A DNA stretch of 64,000 nt from Dermacentor variabilis (taxonomy: Eukaryota; Arthropoda; Arachnida; Ixodida; Ixodidae), in contig NC_134568.1 of the NCBI RefSeq assembly GCF_050947875.1, positions 217,342,673 through 217,406,672 of the forward strand, in the 5' to 3' direction. The notes below the pieces were generated by a model. That model was not told the DNA's origin. It did no database searches and was given only the letters and a program-made list of their open reading frames with translations. A program made the translations under genes and the position numbers. Of the stretch, positions 32,721 through 48,233 are shown in pieces (the first letter of the stretch is position 1; every line of letters begins with the position of its first letter).

Positions 32721-34680
32721 GGATTTCTTATTTAAATACAAGCTATGCAAAGTTAAACAATCAGTAATTTTAACAAAAAGGCTATGCTATAGCTACGCGG
32801 ATGCTGCTCGCGCAGATGGTTTATGCGCTTTGGCGGACACAATTTTTCGTGAACTACTCAGCAAGTGCATAATTAACAAATGTTTGCTAACTAACTTGTT
32901 GTATTTCGCGATATGGTATATGTTTATACGAGCTAACGCTATGTCCGATTCCTCTGCAGTGAACATCCCATGGTGTTTTTATAAAGGTCGCATTTCTTTC
33001 CCGTATTATATAAACGTGAAGACAATTGGATTTGAACGCAACTTTCTTTTGTTTGACACTTCTAAAGCATTTGGGTAAAGAGATATGTATAATTAAATTT
33101 GACGCTCAGTATGCTAATTTTGCATTTAGTATCGATACAAAGACTAACTCCCCACGGAACGCAGCCAATTACAGGGGAAAGCGGAAAGCCAGCCTTGCAA
33201 GTCGAGAGCAGGAGCACATCCCTTATCTGCTCCGCCCAACTTCTAGATTGAATCTTGGTGTACGACTGTATGTCATACAGACGAGGACGCAAGAAGGCGT
33301 GCGCAAGACACAGACACTGCGAACGTATACTCCAAGATGCCATACCAACATGCCCGCATTGCAGATCTAGACTATAGAGAGCTGTGCGGAATATAGGTGC
33401 ATTATCGTAACTCGTCTTACGAGGCACCCATATTGCCCAATCCGCAACAGCATTGCACTGTGGTAGGATGTGCGTGGTCCTGTGTAAGGAACCACTGAAA
33501 AATTTGCTCCATGGTTCTATTCCCAAAGGGGCAAGTGCCGAGCAGCTCTCCTATCGTCGTTGTATATATGCCGCTACCATTCCACACGCGCTGGGGATCG
33601 AGAACTGCACAATAGGAATACCAATTATTCCCCACTGTTTTTCTGCTGACAGCTTTGCATTGAGCGGCGGTAGCATCAAAGGTGCCCTTTCGTTCGTTCG
33701 CCGGTCTCTGTCAAGTCTTATTGTTCTGCCCCTAACATTAGGCGCGCACCAGCGCAATTACATTAGAAGGCGCAAACTTGCACTTCTCGGTCACCTGTAT
33801 ATATATGTGAGACTGCCGTCTTGTTCAAAGCCGCTCTCGACCGGGCCTGAATAATTGACAGCATCGTACGCGCTGCGTCATTACGAAGACAAGGAAGTAC
33901 AGAGGAAGCCGTTTCTCGCTGTCAGGAATCAATGAAAGGCTCCCTGTCTTGTGTTTTCTTTCCTCCCCCTTTTTCGGCGAGCTCCCATTAAAATTCATAA
34001 ACTCGCAGAGTCTGCGTTCACATACCGCGCGCCAGTGCCTCGCAGCGAAACTACGTGCGTCGAACGCCGCTCGTGGACGAAGGCCGGCGCGAAGCTCGGC
34101 AGTTCTGGTCCTGAGAGGCTCATCAGGTTTGGAGATTTGCGGCGTGGAAAGTAGATCGCACGCAGCGCTGCGAGAGTATGGTCGATTTCCTAGTGGTGCA
34201 GTTGTTTTTATGCGGCTAAAAGCACTGGCGAGTGTTGAAAGAACGAAGTCGTTGTCAACTGCACGTATATCGACAGACCTAAGTTTACTGCATTGGCGCG
34301 AAACGTATTAGACGCTCAAGGATATTATTCGTGGCCTGAACCGATTAATGGCGAATCGCATGACACCTCAAAGAGGTCTGAGAAAGTAAAAACTAAGCTC
34401 GCCTCATGTTATTGCAGCGCCGATACTTAGATGCCAGATTAGAGAAGGAATCTTCCCTCGAAATTCAAGAGGTGCACGTGCGAATCTGTTAGGGCCTATA
34501 GGCCTATAGGCGCACGCGTTCGAACTCGATTGGCGCCGCACGCCCTGTCAGGCAGTTGTGGGAAAACAAACCTACGTGACTGGCGGGCTTGAGGCGGGCG
34601 GTGCCATGCGGAGCCATTCTGTGGCCTTCGATCCGTTGCCGCACTGTCGCCGTAGCAAGGGGAAGCCGCGAGTCTAACGT
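32721..34680. other. Unassigned sequence
   Basis: The longest frame is 154 aa on the minus strand (33062-33526), preceded in the same frame by a further open stretch after one stop (33551-33757). The combined frame has no domain I recognise. It may be an old transposon ORF. Confidence 0.3.
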
Positions 34681-34848
34681 GGGGCCGAATTTGCGAAGCT
34701 TTTCTTTCTTAAGTGCTCTTTGCTATCGGCCAGCCGTCTCCGCTAATAGCATGTCGAGCACCAGGATTGAGTGGAATTCGCTCTTACGACCAGTTTCAGC
34801 GTCAGAGGTTTTTTTTTTTTTTTTAGTACGGGCCCTGATGTCAAGGCG
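34681..34848 (+). mobile_element. Short TIR element, copy 3 (family M2)
   Basis: It runs from ggggccgaatttgcgaagc, through aagtgctctttgc, gccagccgtctccgctaat and cgctcttacgaccagtt, then a T16 run, to agtacgggccct. The inverted ggggcc/gggccc ends are intact. Confidence 0.6.
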
Positions 34849-37615
34849 GTTGAGTACAGATGCCTTGGCTATCGGTTGTAGCAAATTTCAAATCGCAGCA
34901 AGCGAAATTTATTGCATGCGCAATATGCCTAGGCAGAAAGGGAACACGGTTGGCATTCCACGGGAACGAAATAATTTCGTTCCTTGAGTTCCCTAGAAAT
35001 AAATGCGACCTTTATAAAAAACACCATGGTCTGATACTCGCTGCACAGGAATCGGACGTAGCGTTGGCTTTTCCCCCTAAAGAAGTCGCGCTCTGCGACA
35101 TGTGTGCGTTTCATCGCTTATTTACATCGGTGCTCATGGTCAAACTTTTAGTACCTCTGGCTGTTCACCGAAAGCGCACTATTTTTATGTAAACCAAAAA
35201 ACCTCACTTATCTTTTTCAATGATATCACGAGGAAAGTAATATTTGCTCTGATAATTCTGTTCCATTTAGTTTTTCGTTCACTCGAGACATGTCAGCTCT
35301 AGCAGTGCTATGAAATAACGCCGAGCCGTACATTTTGTCCCCGAGCGCACATAGCAGCTGAAAGATCACGTACAGGCCCAGTAATCAGCGACCGCATTCA
35401 CAAAACATTTCGTTCGCTAGAGCGGTTGGTATGAAGGAGCTTCAGTGAATCGCGTTACCAAAGGTATTCTTAGCGAAAGCGGCTGTCTAATGACGGCGAG
35501 TTCTCACGAAAGAAAAGTTTATTTTTTTTTAACGCGAATTCGTCCTCATGTCCCCAAGAAGGATCGGTAAGACGCTGCGCTAAGGAAACACTAAGATAAC
35601 TTGTCGTATTTACAAGTTGCTCGCACGAAAGAATGACTCACAAGAACGTGCGCCGCCCATAATTATAGCGAACGACATGATGGAGCGAGCGCTGAATAAC
35701 CATAAACAGCTTTTAGAAACGAAGACGACTCCCCCCTCCCCTTCGCCACCGTGATTCAAAAAGATGGTCAATCGTGAGGACCACTTCATGGTCGGCCTAC
35801 TCACTTCAGTAACTATTGTGATTGACAAGTGCTCATGATCCGGCTTTTATTGCGCGCTAATTCCTTCGTAAATACAGTACCACATCTAGCGTACACCATC
35901 TTCAAGCACTTGCAGACACGTCATGTTTGGATCTCCTATGCAGGGGTCCCTGCTGCCCGATATCCTTGCTTCTGTTTTTTTTTTCTTTTGCACACATAAG
36001 AGCATATGCCGTGGGCATTTATGACCTATGGCCTTAGAACCTTACGCGAAACGAAGAACGCGAAATAGTTTATTGCTTTTCGACTGGGGTACGCGGACCT
36101 ATGGGAATTCATAAGTTGTGCTCCACCCTGTTCTCCCTCGCCCACATACTTCAAAAGAAAAGGAAAACAAAGTGACGTCATTTGATAGTGACGCACACCT
36201 TTTCGTCCTCCTTCTCCCATAGGTTTCAAATTCAACCGTTAATTAGCGAATAAATGGAAAGAGAAGCGTGCTTGCCAAATGTTTGTCGGTAAAGCGCGGT
36301 TCATTAAACATCTCATGAAGTCATCCAAACCCAGTCGGCTGACAGCCAGGGGGAACCCGGCACTGGGGACGTCAACATTCGATGCACATGCCACGATGTC
36401 GGCTCCTCGCGAGGCCGTTAGGCACGGGGTCTGGCGGTGGGTACTGACGCTCCGAAGACTAACAGGCAGATAGGGATATAGATGAAAAAACAACAACAAA
36501 CAAACAAAAAAGAGTGACCAACTGGCGATGGTGCGGCGCTGATCGTATAAGGATGCGCCACACGGGTAATGGCGTTCTGACACACGTGTCACCGTCGGGA
36601 CACACGGGCGCAAGACACTTGAATGCTGCCGCGTCCGTCCCACTAATCGATATTATAATATAATGGACGCGCGGCAACAGGCCTGCCGCCGAGGTGCATT
36701 ACCCGATGCGAGATTATGGCCCTGCACCTGCATCGCACTTAGATGCTTTCCTGCGCTTGTATTTCTTTTTTTGCATCTTCTTGTTCGACGCGTTCTTGTC
36801 ACTCCTTGCTTTATTTATTTGCCATGGTAGGTGGACGCGCCACGAGGCATGCTTACAGGGGTGTACACGTAGAGAGAGAGGGAGAGAGAGTAAAAAAATT
36901 TAAAAGGAAATGGCGATGGGCGGCGCGTTTAGACGAGCAAGTCATTACGTCGCATTTCTGCACTGAACGGGGCACGGGCGTTGCTTGGTTCAGAATTTTT
37001 CTTTCGTCGTGCGCTCTCGTGTATACGTGTGATCGAGGTGCAAGGTTGGGTCCTGGCCTGTGTCTGTTGCGGCTCGCCGCGCTGCATTTTTTTTTTTGGT
37101 TGCTCTCTTTTATCGCCGTGCGGATGGCCAGTCGCGTAGGCGTACCGTTTGGGTATCCAGGCGACACGTCTTCACCCAGTTATGGTCTTGCTTTATATCT
37201 CTATTCTTTTCGCCTCCTGCTGCCGCAGCCCGCTTATGCCCGCCCACGCTTTTTGCTTCATTTGCGTGCGTGTCTGGCCCAGTGAGATGTGGCCGCAGCC
37301 GAGCAAGAACTGTGGGCGTGGTAGCCCTTTATTTTTTTATTTTTCTTGTCCCGCGTTGCGTGGCAGCCAGCGATTCGTGTTATTATGTACGCGCTTCCGC
37401 TCAGTGTGCGAGTGCTTTTCTTTCTGAGGTTAGCGCCCAACGATGGGGCACGGACGTGGAAAACAAAAGTAGCTTTTGCCAAAAGACAGAGGTGTTCATC
37501 CTACACTGTCCTACCCCTCATAGCACCATCGTCGACGCAACAATATAAGCTAGCGAAGTGAGTGCGTGAGACGTATTTTGTCCCAAACACACGGCGTCAA
37601 CTTCATTAGGCGCCG
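34849..37615. other. Unassigned sequence
   Basis: About 2.8 kb without a recognised gene. The frames near 36694-37561 (up to 180 aa) are rich in Phe/Leu/Ser and overlap each other in several phases, typical of pyrimidine-rich DNA. They are not accepted as genes. Confidence 0.35.
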
Positions 37616-39040
37616 AAAGGATGAAATCTTACCCAGTCAACACGCATGCGTGATATCGCCTTGACACTGGTTTGGAGGAGTGTAAGGGCGCGTATAGCCC
37701 GCTGGTTGGACTGCAGCCACATGCCCAGCACCCTGAGAACAGAGGCATGAAGGAAGGGTACGCCCTCCGACTGGTCAGAAGCCTAGTGGTGAGCAGAATC
37801 ACATAGAGCCTGCCCTACTATCATCTCCACAGTCCGGACGAAGCAGGCCGACACGCTCTTGAGGATGGCTGTCAAGACCACTCTCCGCCTGCCCATGAGT
37901 ACACCGACTGAAAAATTATTGGTGCTAGGGTTACACAACACCCTCAGCAAACTGATAGAAGCCCTTTACGTCTCGCAACAACAGAGACTTGCGCGGACTT
38001 GCACGGGCCGCCGGATCCTAAAAACCGTGGGCTTCCAAGCTATAACAACTCGAACCCAAGAAACCTGCTCGATACCGCGTCACGTCCTGGACAGGTATCA
38101 CGTTGCCCCGATAACACGCAACATGGACCCTAACCTACACTCAGGCAGGAGGAGAGCAAAGGCCCAGTACATGGAGAAGGCATTCAGATTCTATACCACG
38201 GCCCGTTTTACAGATACCGCCATGTATGGGACGAAGAACAAGGGCGCAGTGGCAGTGGTACGCGACCGCCGAGGCCACTTTACCTCCGCTCCATTGACCC
38301 GCCCCTGCACGGTCATGGACGCTGAGGAGCTGGCCATCGTGTTAGCCATCCACAATGGCCAACATGCAAACAAACCACTGACCATCCTCACTGATTCCCA
38401 GCAGGCCTGCCGCTACTTCCTACAGGGAAGAATCGGAAGACCTGCTGCACAAGTCCTAGCCCAAATACTCAAGGAGGACCCTGAGGACATCACCATCCAA
38501 ACCATCATCTGGATACCGGGCCACACTCGCATCACGGGTAACCTGCAGGCCAACAGAGCCGCTCGAGGATTCGTGCATAACCGAGCACTCATCACGCCGG
38601 CTGCAGAAGACCCGGACCCTGTCGACCTCGAGTATTCAGCCATCGTGAACTGCCACAGAGGGAGTCGCTTGCTATATCCACCACCCCATCGAAATCTAAA
38701 GACAACGGATACCGCTGCCTGGCGTAGGCTCCAGACAGGCACTTACTCGCGAACCTACACATATTACATCGCATACACCCCACAGCCTACAGGGACGAAT
38801 GCCCGTGGTGCGGGACTACACCAACCTTATGCCAGATTACGTGAGAGTGCACGGTACACAACATAGAAAACCCCGACACGAACACCATGAGGCAGCCATG
38901 GGAGGCACTGCTGTCCAGATCGGCCCTCGACGACCAGCTCAAGCTGATCCAGAGAGCTGAGAAGATGGCAAGCGCCAGCGGAGCCCTGGACTGGGGGCCC
39001 CGATCATTAGCGATTATTCCGATTATTATTCTAATAAAGT
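37616..39040 (+). mobile_element. 5'-truncated I-like LINE with RNase H
   Basis: The piece covers the RT C-terminal region, RNase H domain and zinc-knuckle tail of one LINE ORF2. It ends with ttattctaataaagttta directly before a (TATC)n array that forms its 3' tail. The aataaa within this end could act as a polyadenylation signal. Confidence 0.7.
37700..38995 (+). pseudogene. LINE ORF2 C-terminal half (RT end, RNase H, CCHC)
   Basis: From 37859 to 38866 a 335-codon frame is open. The first part (TTLRLPMSTPTEKLLVLGLH) is the end of the RT domain. The RNase H domain follows, with FTDTAMYG (Asp), VMDAEELAIVLA (Glu), ILTDSQQACRYF (Asp) and WIPGHTRITGN near residues 225-235. In the last motif the usual acidic residues after GN are replaced (LQAN), so the fourth catalytic position is lost. 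After about 38790 the reading frame shifts. The CPWCGTTPTLCQIT knuckle appears in a different frame, with a TGA at 38841-38843 just before its final Cys. The element is dead. Confidence 0.75.
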
Positions 39041-39245
<205 letters not shown>

Positions 39246-39289
39246 GACACGAATCTGTTTTTCTTTGTGTCCTTTTTGTTATTTATTTT

Positions 39290-40075
39290 CCAATCCATGA
39301 TGACATTGTCCTGTTCAGCAACACTGGGAACGAGTTACAACAAATGATTGAGGACCTTAACAGAGAGAGTGTAAGAGTGGGGTTGGAAATTAATATGCAG
39401 AAAACAAAGATAATGATCAATAGCCTGGCAATGGAACAAGAGTTCAGGATTGCTAGTCAGCCTTTAGAGTCTGCGAAGGAGTACGTGGGCCTAGGTCACT
39501 TACTCACGGAGACCCTGATCATAAGAAGGAAATTTACAGAAGAATGAAATTGGGTTGGAGCGCATACGGCAGACATACTCAGATCCTTACTGGAAGCTTA
39601 CCATTGTCACAAAAATGAAAGGTGTACAATCAGTGAATTCTACCGGTGCTAAAATATGAGGCACAAACTTGAAGACTGACAAAGAAGCTCGAAAACAAGG
39701 ACCGCTGAAAGAGCGATGGAACGAAGAATGATAGGCGTAACGTTAAGAGACAGGAAGGGAGTGGTGTGGTCCAGGAAGCAAACAAGCATAGCCGATATTA
39801 TAATTGACTTTAAGAGAAAAATGGAGCTGGGCAGGTCATGCAATGCGTAGGTTAGATAACCGGTGGACCATTAGGGTTACAGAATTGGTGCCAAGAGAAG
39901 GGAAACGCAGTTTAGGACGGCAAGACTAGCTAGGTGGGGTGATGAAATTAAGAAATTCGCAGGTGCAAGTTGGAATCGCTTGGCGCAGTACAGGGACAAT
40001 TGGAGACCGGAGGGAGAGGCCTTCGTCCTGCAATGGACCTAAAATGACGGATGACTGATAAATGATGATGACTGC
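39290..40075 (+). pseudogene. Old RTE-type LINE fragment
   Basis: It starts at the catalytic block (DDIVLFSNTGNELQQMIEDL) and continues with VGLEINMQKTKIMIN and EYVGLGHLL. It then goes through several stops and frame changes that still show RRMKLGWSAYGRHTQIL and further C-terminal pieces. The end is a degenerate gatgatg tail near 40060-40072. It is the same type as the well-preserved copy at 14196-15397 but far more decayed. Confidence 0.7.
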
Positions 40076-40184
40076 CCAGGCGGCGCTGTGAAATTGCCGG
40101 TCAACAGCGCCAAATATGCAGCGGTTATCTGTTTTGCGATTTGGGGTAGTAAGAAAGCCAAGCGTCTACTAAGGAATGCATCCG

Positions 40185-40266
<82 letters not shown>
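40185..40266. repeat. (TA)n microsatellite
   Basis: About 82 bp of TA, immediately upstream of the dead Gypsy element. Confidence 0.95.
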
Positions 40267-40269
<3 letters not shown>

Positions 40270-40290
40270 TATAATTTTGTTATAACGAAG

Positions 40291-41027
40291 GAAAATCTTA
40301 GTACTCCGCCTGATTTGAAGAAACACTGCCGGGCGTTTGAAGCGCTGGAAATGAGAAGGATTGGACCAAAGTTCGGATGCTTGGAAAATGTCACCACTAT
40401 TGCAAGTGTGTCCGTCCCAGCCCATGACGACATCTCCTTGGTGATTCGGCGAGTGGTTAAAGAAGAGCTTGAACACGCCTTAAAGGTGTTGACGACGCTC
40501 ATATGTGCCATCAGTGTGCATTTGACGATCGCTTTCATGTGCCACCGGCCGCCTGGGCACGTTAGAGTTACCGAGATCCTTGCAGGACCTATGCTGATCG
40601 TCCGGAAAGCAGCAACTTGCCACCGCAACCGACAAGTCTGGTACGCCGGCAAGATGTGCCACAACGATTTGTTCCGCGGGCTCCTCCCTCCTACAACCAG
40701 CCTGCCAGTTCGTTTCTACTTGTGACACCCATGTCACCGGTGTCACCCGTGGCAAGCCGCGCCTCTCACATTCGCTATAGCTGTGGCGTACCTGGACACA
40801 TTACTAGGTATTGCCACCGACGCCAGCAGCGTGCTCCACGGTTTAATGCCTATACACACCGTGTGCCCGCTGACGAGTCCTGGTTGTATTCCAGTTCGTT
40901 ACAACAGCTGCAGCAGGGACGCGCAAACCTAGTTTCCGAGCGCAGCCTCACACCGCCACCGACACGACAACGACGCTCTCCGTCACCTCGTCGTCGCTTG
41001 TTGTCACCGCCGCCGCTGGGAAACTAG
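40291..41027 (+). pseudogene. gag remnant of the dead Gypsy
   Basis: In frame 1, EALEMRRIGPKFGCLENVTT and SLVIRRVVKEELEHA are Gag blocks. A shifted frame from about 40740 gives one zinc knuckle (IRYSCGVPGHITRYCHRR) followed by an Arg/Ser/Pro-rich tail (TPPPTRQRRSPSPRRR). At least one frameshift lies between the two parts. Confidence 0.6.
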
Positions 41028-41115
41028 CTGGTGCGACCGACGGGGGTGAGGCCACAATATATTCATCTTCGTCAAGACCCCCTGTGCAACCATGTTTAAA
41101 AACTAAGCGTGTGTT

Positions 41116-41447
41116 TCAGCTGACAATGTGAGTGCTTTTGCTTTAGTTGATACCGGGGCTGCAGTTTCTGTTATGAGCTTGTCCTTCAAAAATCGTCTTG
41201 GACAAAAAGTTATGTTTTCTTGGGATCGGAACGCTACCTTTCGCGGAGTTGGCGGGGAAATGTTACGCCCACTTGGGGTCTGTTCTGTTTCAGTTATGAT
41301 AGGGGAACAGACATTTTGAAGTGAATTTACTGTGCTTGCACGTCCACCGCATGGCATTATTTTAGGAAGTGATTTCATGCGTGAGTGGGGGGCAACTTTG
41401 GATTATGGCACTGGCGCGATTTCTCTACACCGCGAGGCGCAAACTTA
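41116..41447 (+). pseudogene. Aspartic protease remnant of the dead Gypsy
   Basis: ALVDTGAAVSVMS near 41140 is the catalytic D-T-G block of a retropepsin. A flap-like stretch (GVGGEMLRPLG) follows, then after a stop at 41317-41319 the closing ILGSDFMREWGATLDY block. One nonsense codon inactivates it. Confidence 0.7.
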
Positions 41448-41821
41448 AATGACAGACAACACCAGTGATGCCGCGGACGTTCTCTCCGTATCGCAACATG
41501 CGTGTTTGCTCCCTCAGACTGCAATGTTGGTACCTGTCAACACTTCTCGCCCTGATACGGGTTCTGTTGTGGTTTAGCCGAGCCCGATTATAACAGCGCG
41601 CCCAAGAAAAATGTGATAGTCCCACAATCCCTCGTTGTCACCACTGATGGTTGTACTCATTTGTGGACAGTGAACGTTTCAACCCAATCTATTACATTGC
41701 CGCTGGGACTTAAACTGGCAAGTTTTGACGAACAAGTCAGCGTCGGAACGATCAAAATGACAAATGCCGGAAAAAATCCAACCGCGATTGCAGCCATGAT
41801 AATTCTGCTGACTTTAAGTGC

Positions 41822-43441
41822 ATGATTAACAAGTCGCTGTCTTCTAGTGAGCAGTGTCTGCTTCAAGGAGTGCTCGCTCGCTACGCTACACTGTTTGATT
41901 TTGCTCAACACCAACGAGCGTTCCATACACTACCGGCGTCTCATATGCAACACCGCATCCATACAGGGCAAGTGACGCCAATTCGTCAGAAGCGTTATCA
42001 CGTTTCACCTTCAAAGAGAAAGGTCATGGCCGAGCAGGTCGAAGAAATGTTACGGAAAGGAGTGATCCAGGAATCATGTAGCCCCTGGTTTGCTCCTGTG
42101 ATCCTAGTTAAGAAAAAAGACAACTCACGGAGGTTCTGTGTGGACTATCGCCGCCTAAACACCGTCACAAAGAAGGACGTTTACCCCCTACCATGAATAG
42201 ACGACGCCGTAGACTGCCTCCGGTCCGCGTCGTATTTCTCTTCTGTCAGGATATTGGCAAATTCTAATGCACCCGTCAGGCAAGGAGAAGACAGCCTTCG
42301 TGACTCCTGACGGTCTCTTTGAGTTCAACGTTATGCCCTTTGGCTTATGCAACGTTCCAGCGACATTCGAGCTATTTATGGATACCGTGCTCCGTGGACT
42401 CAAATGGGAAATTTGCGTGTGCTATTGAGACGACGTCATTATCTACGGCCGGACATTTCACGAGCACAATGAGCGCCTGTCGGTCGTTCTTGACTGTATC
42501 TAGCAAGCTGGCCTTATTTTAAACTCGAAGAAATGTCATTTCAGTGGCCGTCAAGCCCTCGTACTAGGCTTTCTGGTCGACAAAGACGGTATACGACCAG
42601 ACCCTTAAAAGATAGCAGTGGTTCGCGACTTCCAACAGCCACGCACGGTGAAAGATCTGCGAAGTTTTTTGGGCCTTTGCTCGTATTTCCGGCGCTTTAT
42701 CAAGAATTTCGCACAGCTTACCTCTCCCCTCACGTCTCTCCTTCACAAAGACACCCCATACTTGTAGACTGCTGACTGCGAGTCTGTGTTTCAACGGCTG
42801 CAATTTTTGTTGACTTTGGACCGGTTCTGCGGCATTTTGATCTGGAGGCGTCAACTGAGATGCATACTGACGCCAGCGGTGTGGGTGTTTGCGTTGTGCT
42901 TGTTCAGATCTGTGATGGCCGTCAGCATGTCATTGCCTATGCTAGTGGGACACTTACAAAAGTGGATAAAAACTACACCGTGTCTGAACTCGAGTGTCTA
43001 GGAGTCGTCTTCACCATTCAGAAGTTCCGTCCGTATCTACACGGCCGCGCATTCACTATAGTGACTGACCATCATTCAGTCTGTTGGATCGTTGGGCTGC
43101 GCGACCCGTCTGGCCGGTTGGCCCGCTGGGCTTTGCGCCTTCAAGAGTACAGCCTTTCAGACAACTATAAGAGCGGACGATGTCACACGGATGCTGAATG
43201 CCTATCCCATCTCCCTTCGCCGCACACTAAAGCTGACGATGATGACTTCGGTGACTACCTAGTTTCCATCTCTTCCGACTTTCCCGACCTGAGTACCTTC
43301 GAGAGCGAGCAACGTTGCGACCCTACCTTGAAATCCCTACAGGCAGCTGCACGTGAGCCAGCAGGAACAACACCGTTTACTTTTTGTAATGGTTTGCTGT
43401 ACAAAAAAATTACTCGGCTGATGGTCCTCCATTGCTTCTAG
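41822..43441 (+). pseudogene. Reverse transcriptase and RNase H remnant of the dead Gypsy
   Basis: The RT begins with [20 protein letters not shown] and [24 protein letters not shown] at 42194-42196 cuts the frame in the YPLP-IDD block, followed by a small deletion. The catalytic box at 42423-42434 reads Tyr-stop-Asp-Asp. More stops lie near 42500, 42608 and 42773. The RNase H then gives a clean frame (42860-43438) with HTDASGVGVCVVL, LECLGVVFTIQKFRPYL and VTDHHSVCW. The accumulated lesions show long inactivity. Confidence 0.8.
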
Positions 43442-44455
43442 TTGTGCCCGAAAACCTGCACCCTACTGTCGTTCGTTCCATGCATGGCGATATCACGTCC
43501 GGGCACCTTGGCTTCGCACGCACACTACACCGACTTAGCCAGAGATTTTTCTGGTCCAAGCTCTGGAAAACAACGAAACAGTATGTCACCACCTGTACTG
43601 TTTGCCAGCGCCACAAGCAAACGACTACGGCACCAGTAGGCTATTTACAACCAGTTAGGCCACCGACATTGCCGTTTGAAAAAGTCGTCACCGATTTCCT
43701 CGGCCCGCTTCCAAAGACATCAGCTGGCTACCGCTGGATTATAGTAGGTGTTGATTACCTTACTCGCTACACAGAAAGGGCAGCACGTCCATTTGCCACT
43801 GCAGCAGATCTCTCTTCCTTTTTGTTGCGTCACGTCATACTCCATCACGGCGCTCCACGTGTTGTCATCAGTAACCGTGGACGGCAATTCACAGCCGACG
43901 TCGTTGAAGAACTGTTACGGCTTTGTGGTTCCGCATATCATCATTCCACTCCTTACCACCCGCAAACCAATGGCCTTGCGGAGCGGACGAAGCGAATCCT
44001 TACCAACGTGCTATCAATTTATGTCGCTGATGACCTCAAAAATTGGGACGCCGTCGTACCTTTTGTAACGTACGCGTGCAATAGTGCCAAACATGATGTT
44101 ACTAGATATGCGCCATTATTTTTGCTGTACGCACGCGCTCTCCAAAGCTTTCTGGACACTATTCTACCTTTATTGTGTCAAGAAAATCCTTCAATCGCCG
44201 CAATCGTCGTGCTGAAGAAGCACGTCGGCTGACGCATCTGAGGACGTTGTCCTCACAAGGCAGCAGGAAGATTCGCTACGACGCGCGGCATATCCCCGTC
44301 AGCTTTACACCCGGTGACTATGTTTGGTTGTGGACACCAGTTCGCAAAAAGGGATTGTACCGCAAGTTTTTCGCCACTTACACGGCACCGTTCGTTATAC
44401 TCAGTCGCTTGAGTGATGTGAACTATGTCATCATCATTGAGTGATGTGAACTAAG
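43432..44455 (+). pseudogene. Integrase remnant of the dead Gypsy
   Basis: The zinc-finger part has MHGDITSGHLGFARTLHRL and CTVCQRHK (HHCC). In the core domain the first Asp is present (VVTDFLGPLP) and the Glu is present (HPQTNGLAER). The second Asp is Asn: codon AAC at 43873-43875 in VVISNRGRQF. The C-terminal domain continues in another frame from about 44210 (RRAEEARRLTHLRTL, then TPGDYVWLWTPV) to about 44450. A frameshift near 44210 and the lost catalytic residue make it inactive. Confidence 0.8.
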
Positions 44456-44563
44456 TAATCGGCGTTCACGTGCGACGCAAGTTGCTCACGCGGCTAGACT
44501 CAAGCAGTACCATCACAGGTCCCGTTAACTCATTCAGCGAGCTTCGTCTGCCCCCGGGGAAAA

Positions 44564-48017
<3,454 letters not shown>

Positions 48018-48233
48018 TGATTTGAAAACATATATACACATATTTCATTTCATTTCATTTATTTTCACCTTAAAGGCCCGGAGGCATTACATAAGGGAGG
48101 GCTTTAATCCTTGTAACAATGTTAGAAGAAATGTACAGAACAGTAAAGAACAACAATAAACAAATACAACTCAGGAACAATTGTGAAAAAGAAGGGAACA
48201 TCGTGTTAGAGTAAGGGTTGGTGAAATCGGCAA

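Noticed and set aside
33062..33757. Minus-strand frame of 154 aa, with upstream extension after a stop
   Set aside because: No domain or motif is recognised and antisense frames overlap; not enough to call a gene.
36743..37561. Overlapping plus-strand frames of 92-180 aa
   Set aside because: Frames in all three phases rich in Phe/Leu/Ser/Arg come from a pyrimidine-rich stretch; no domain.
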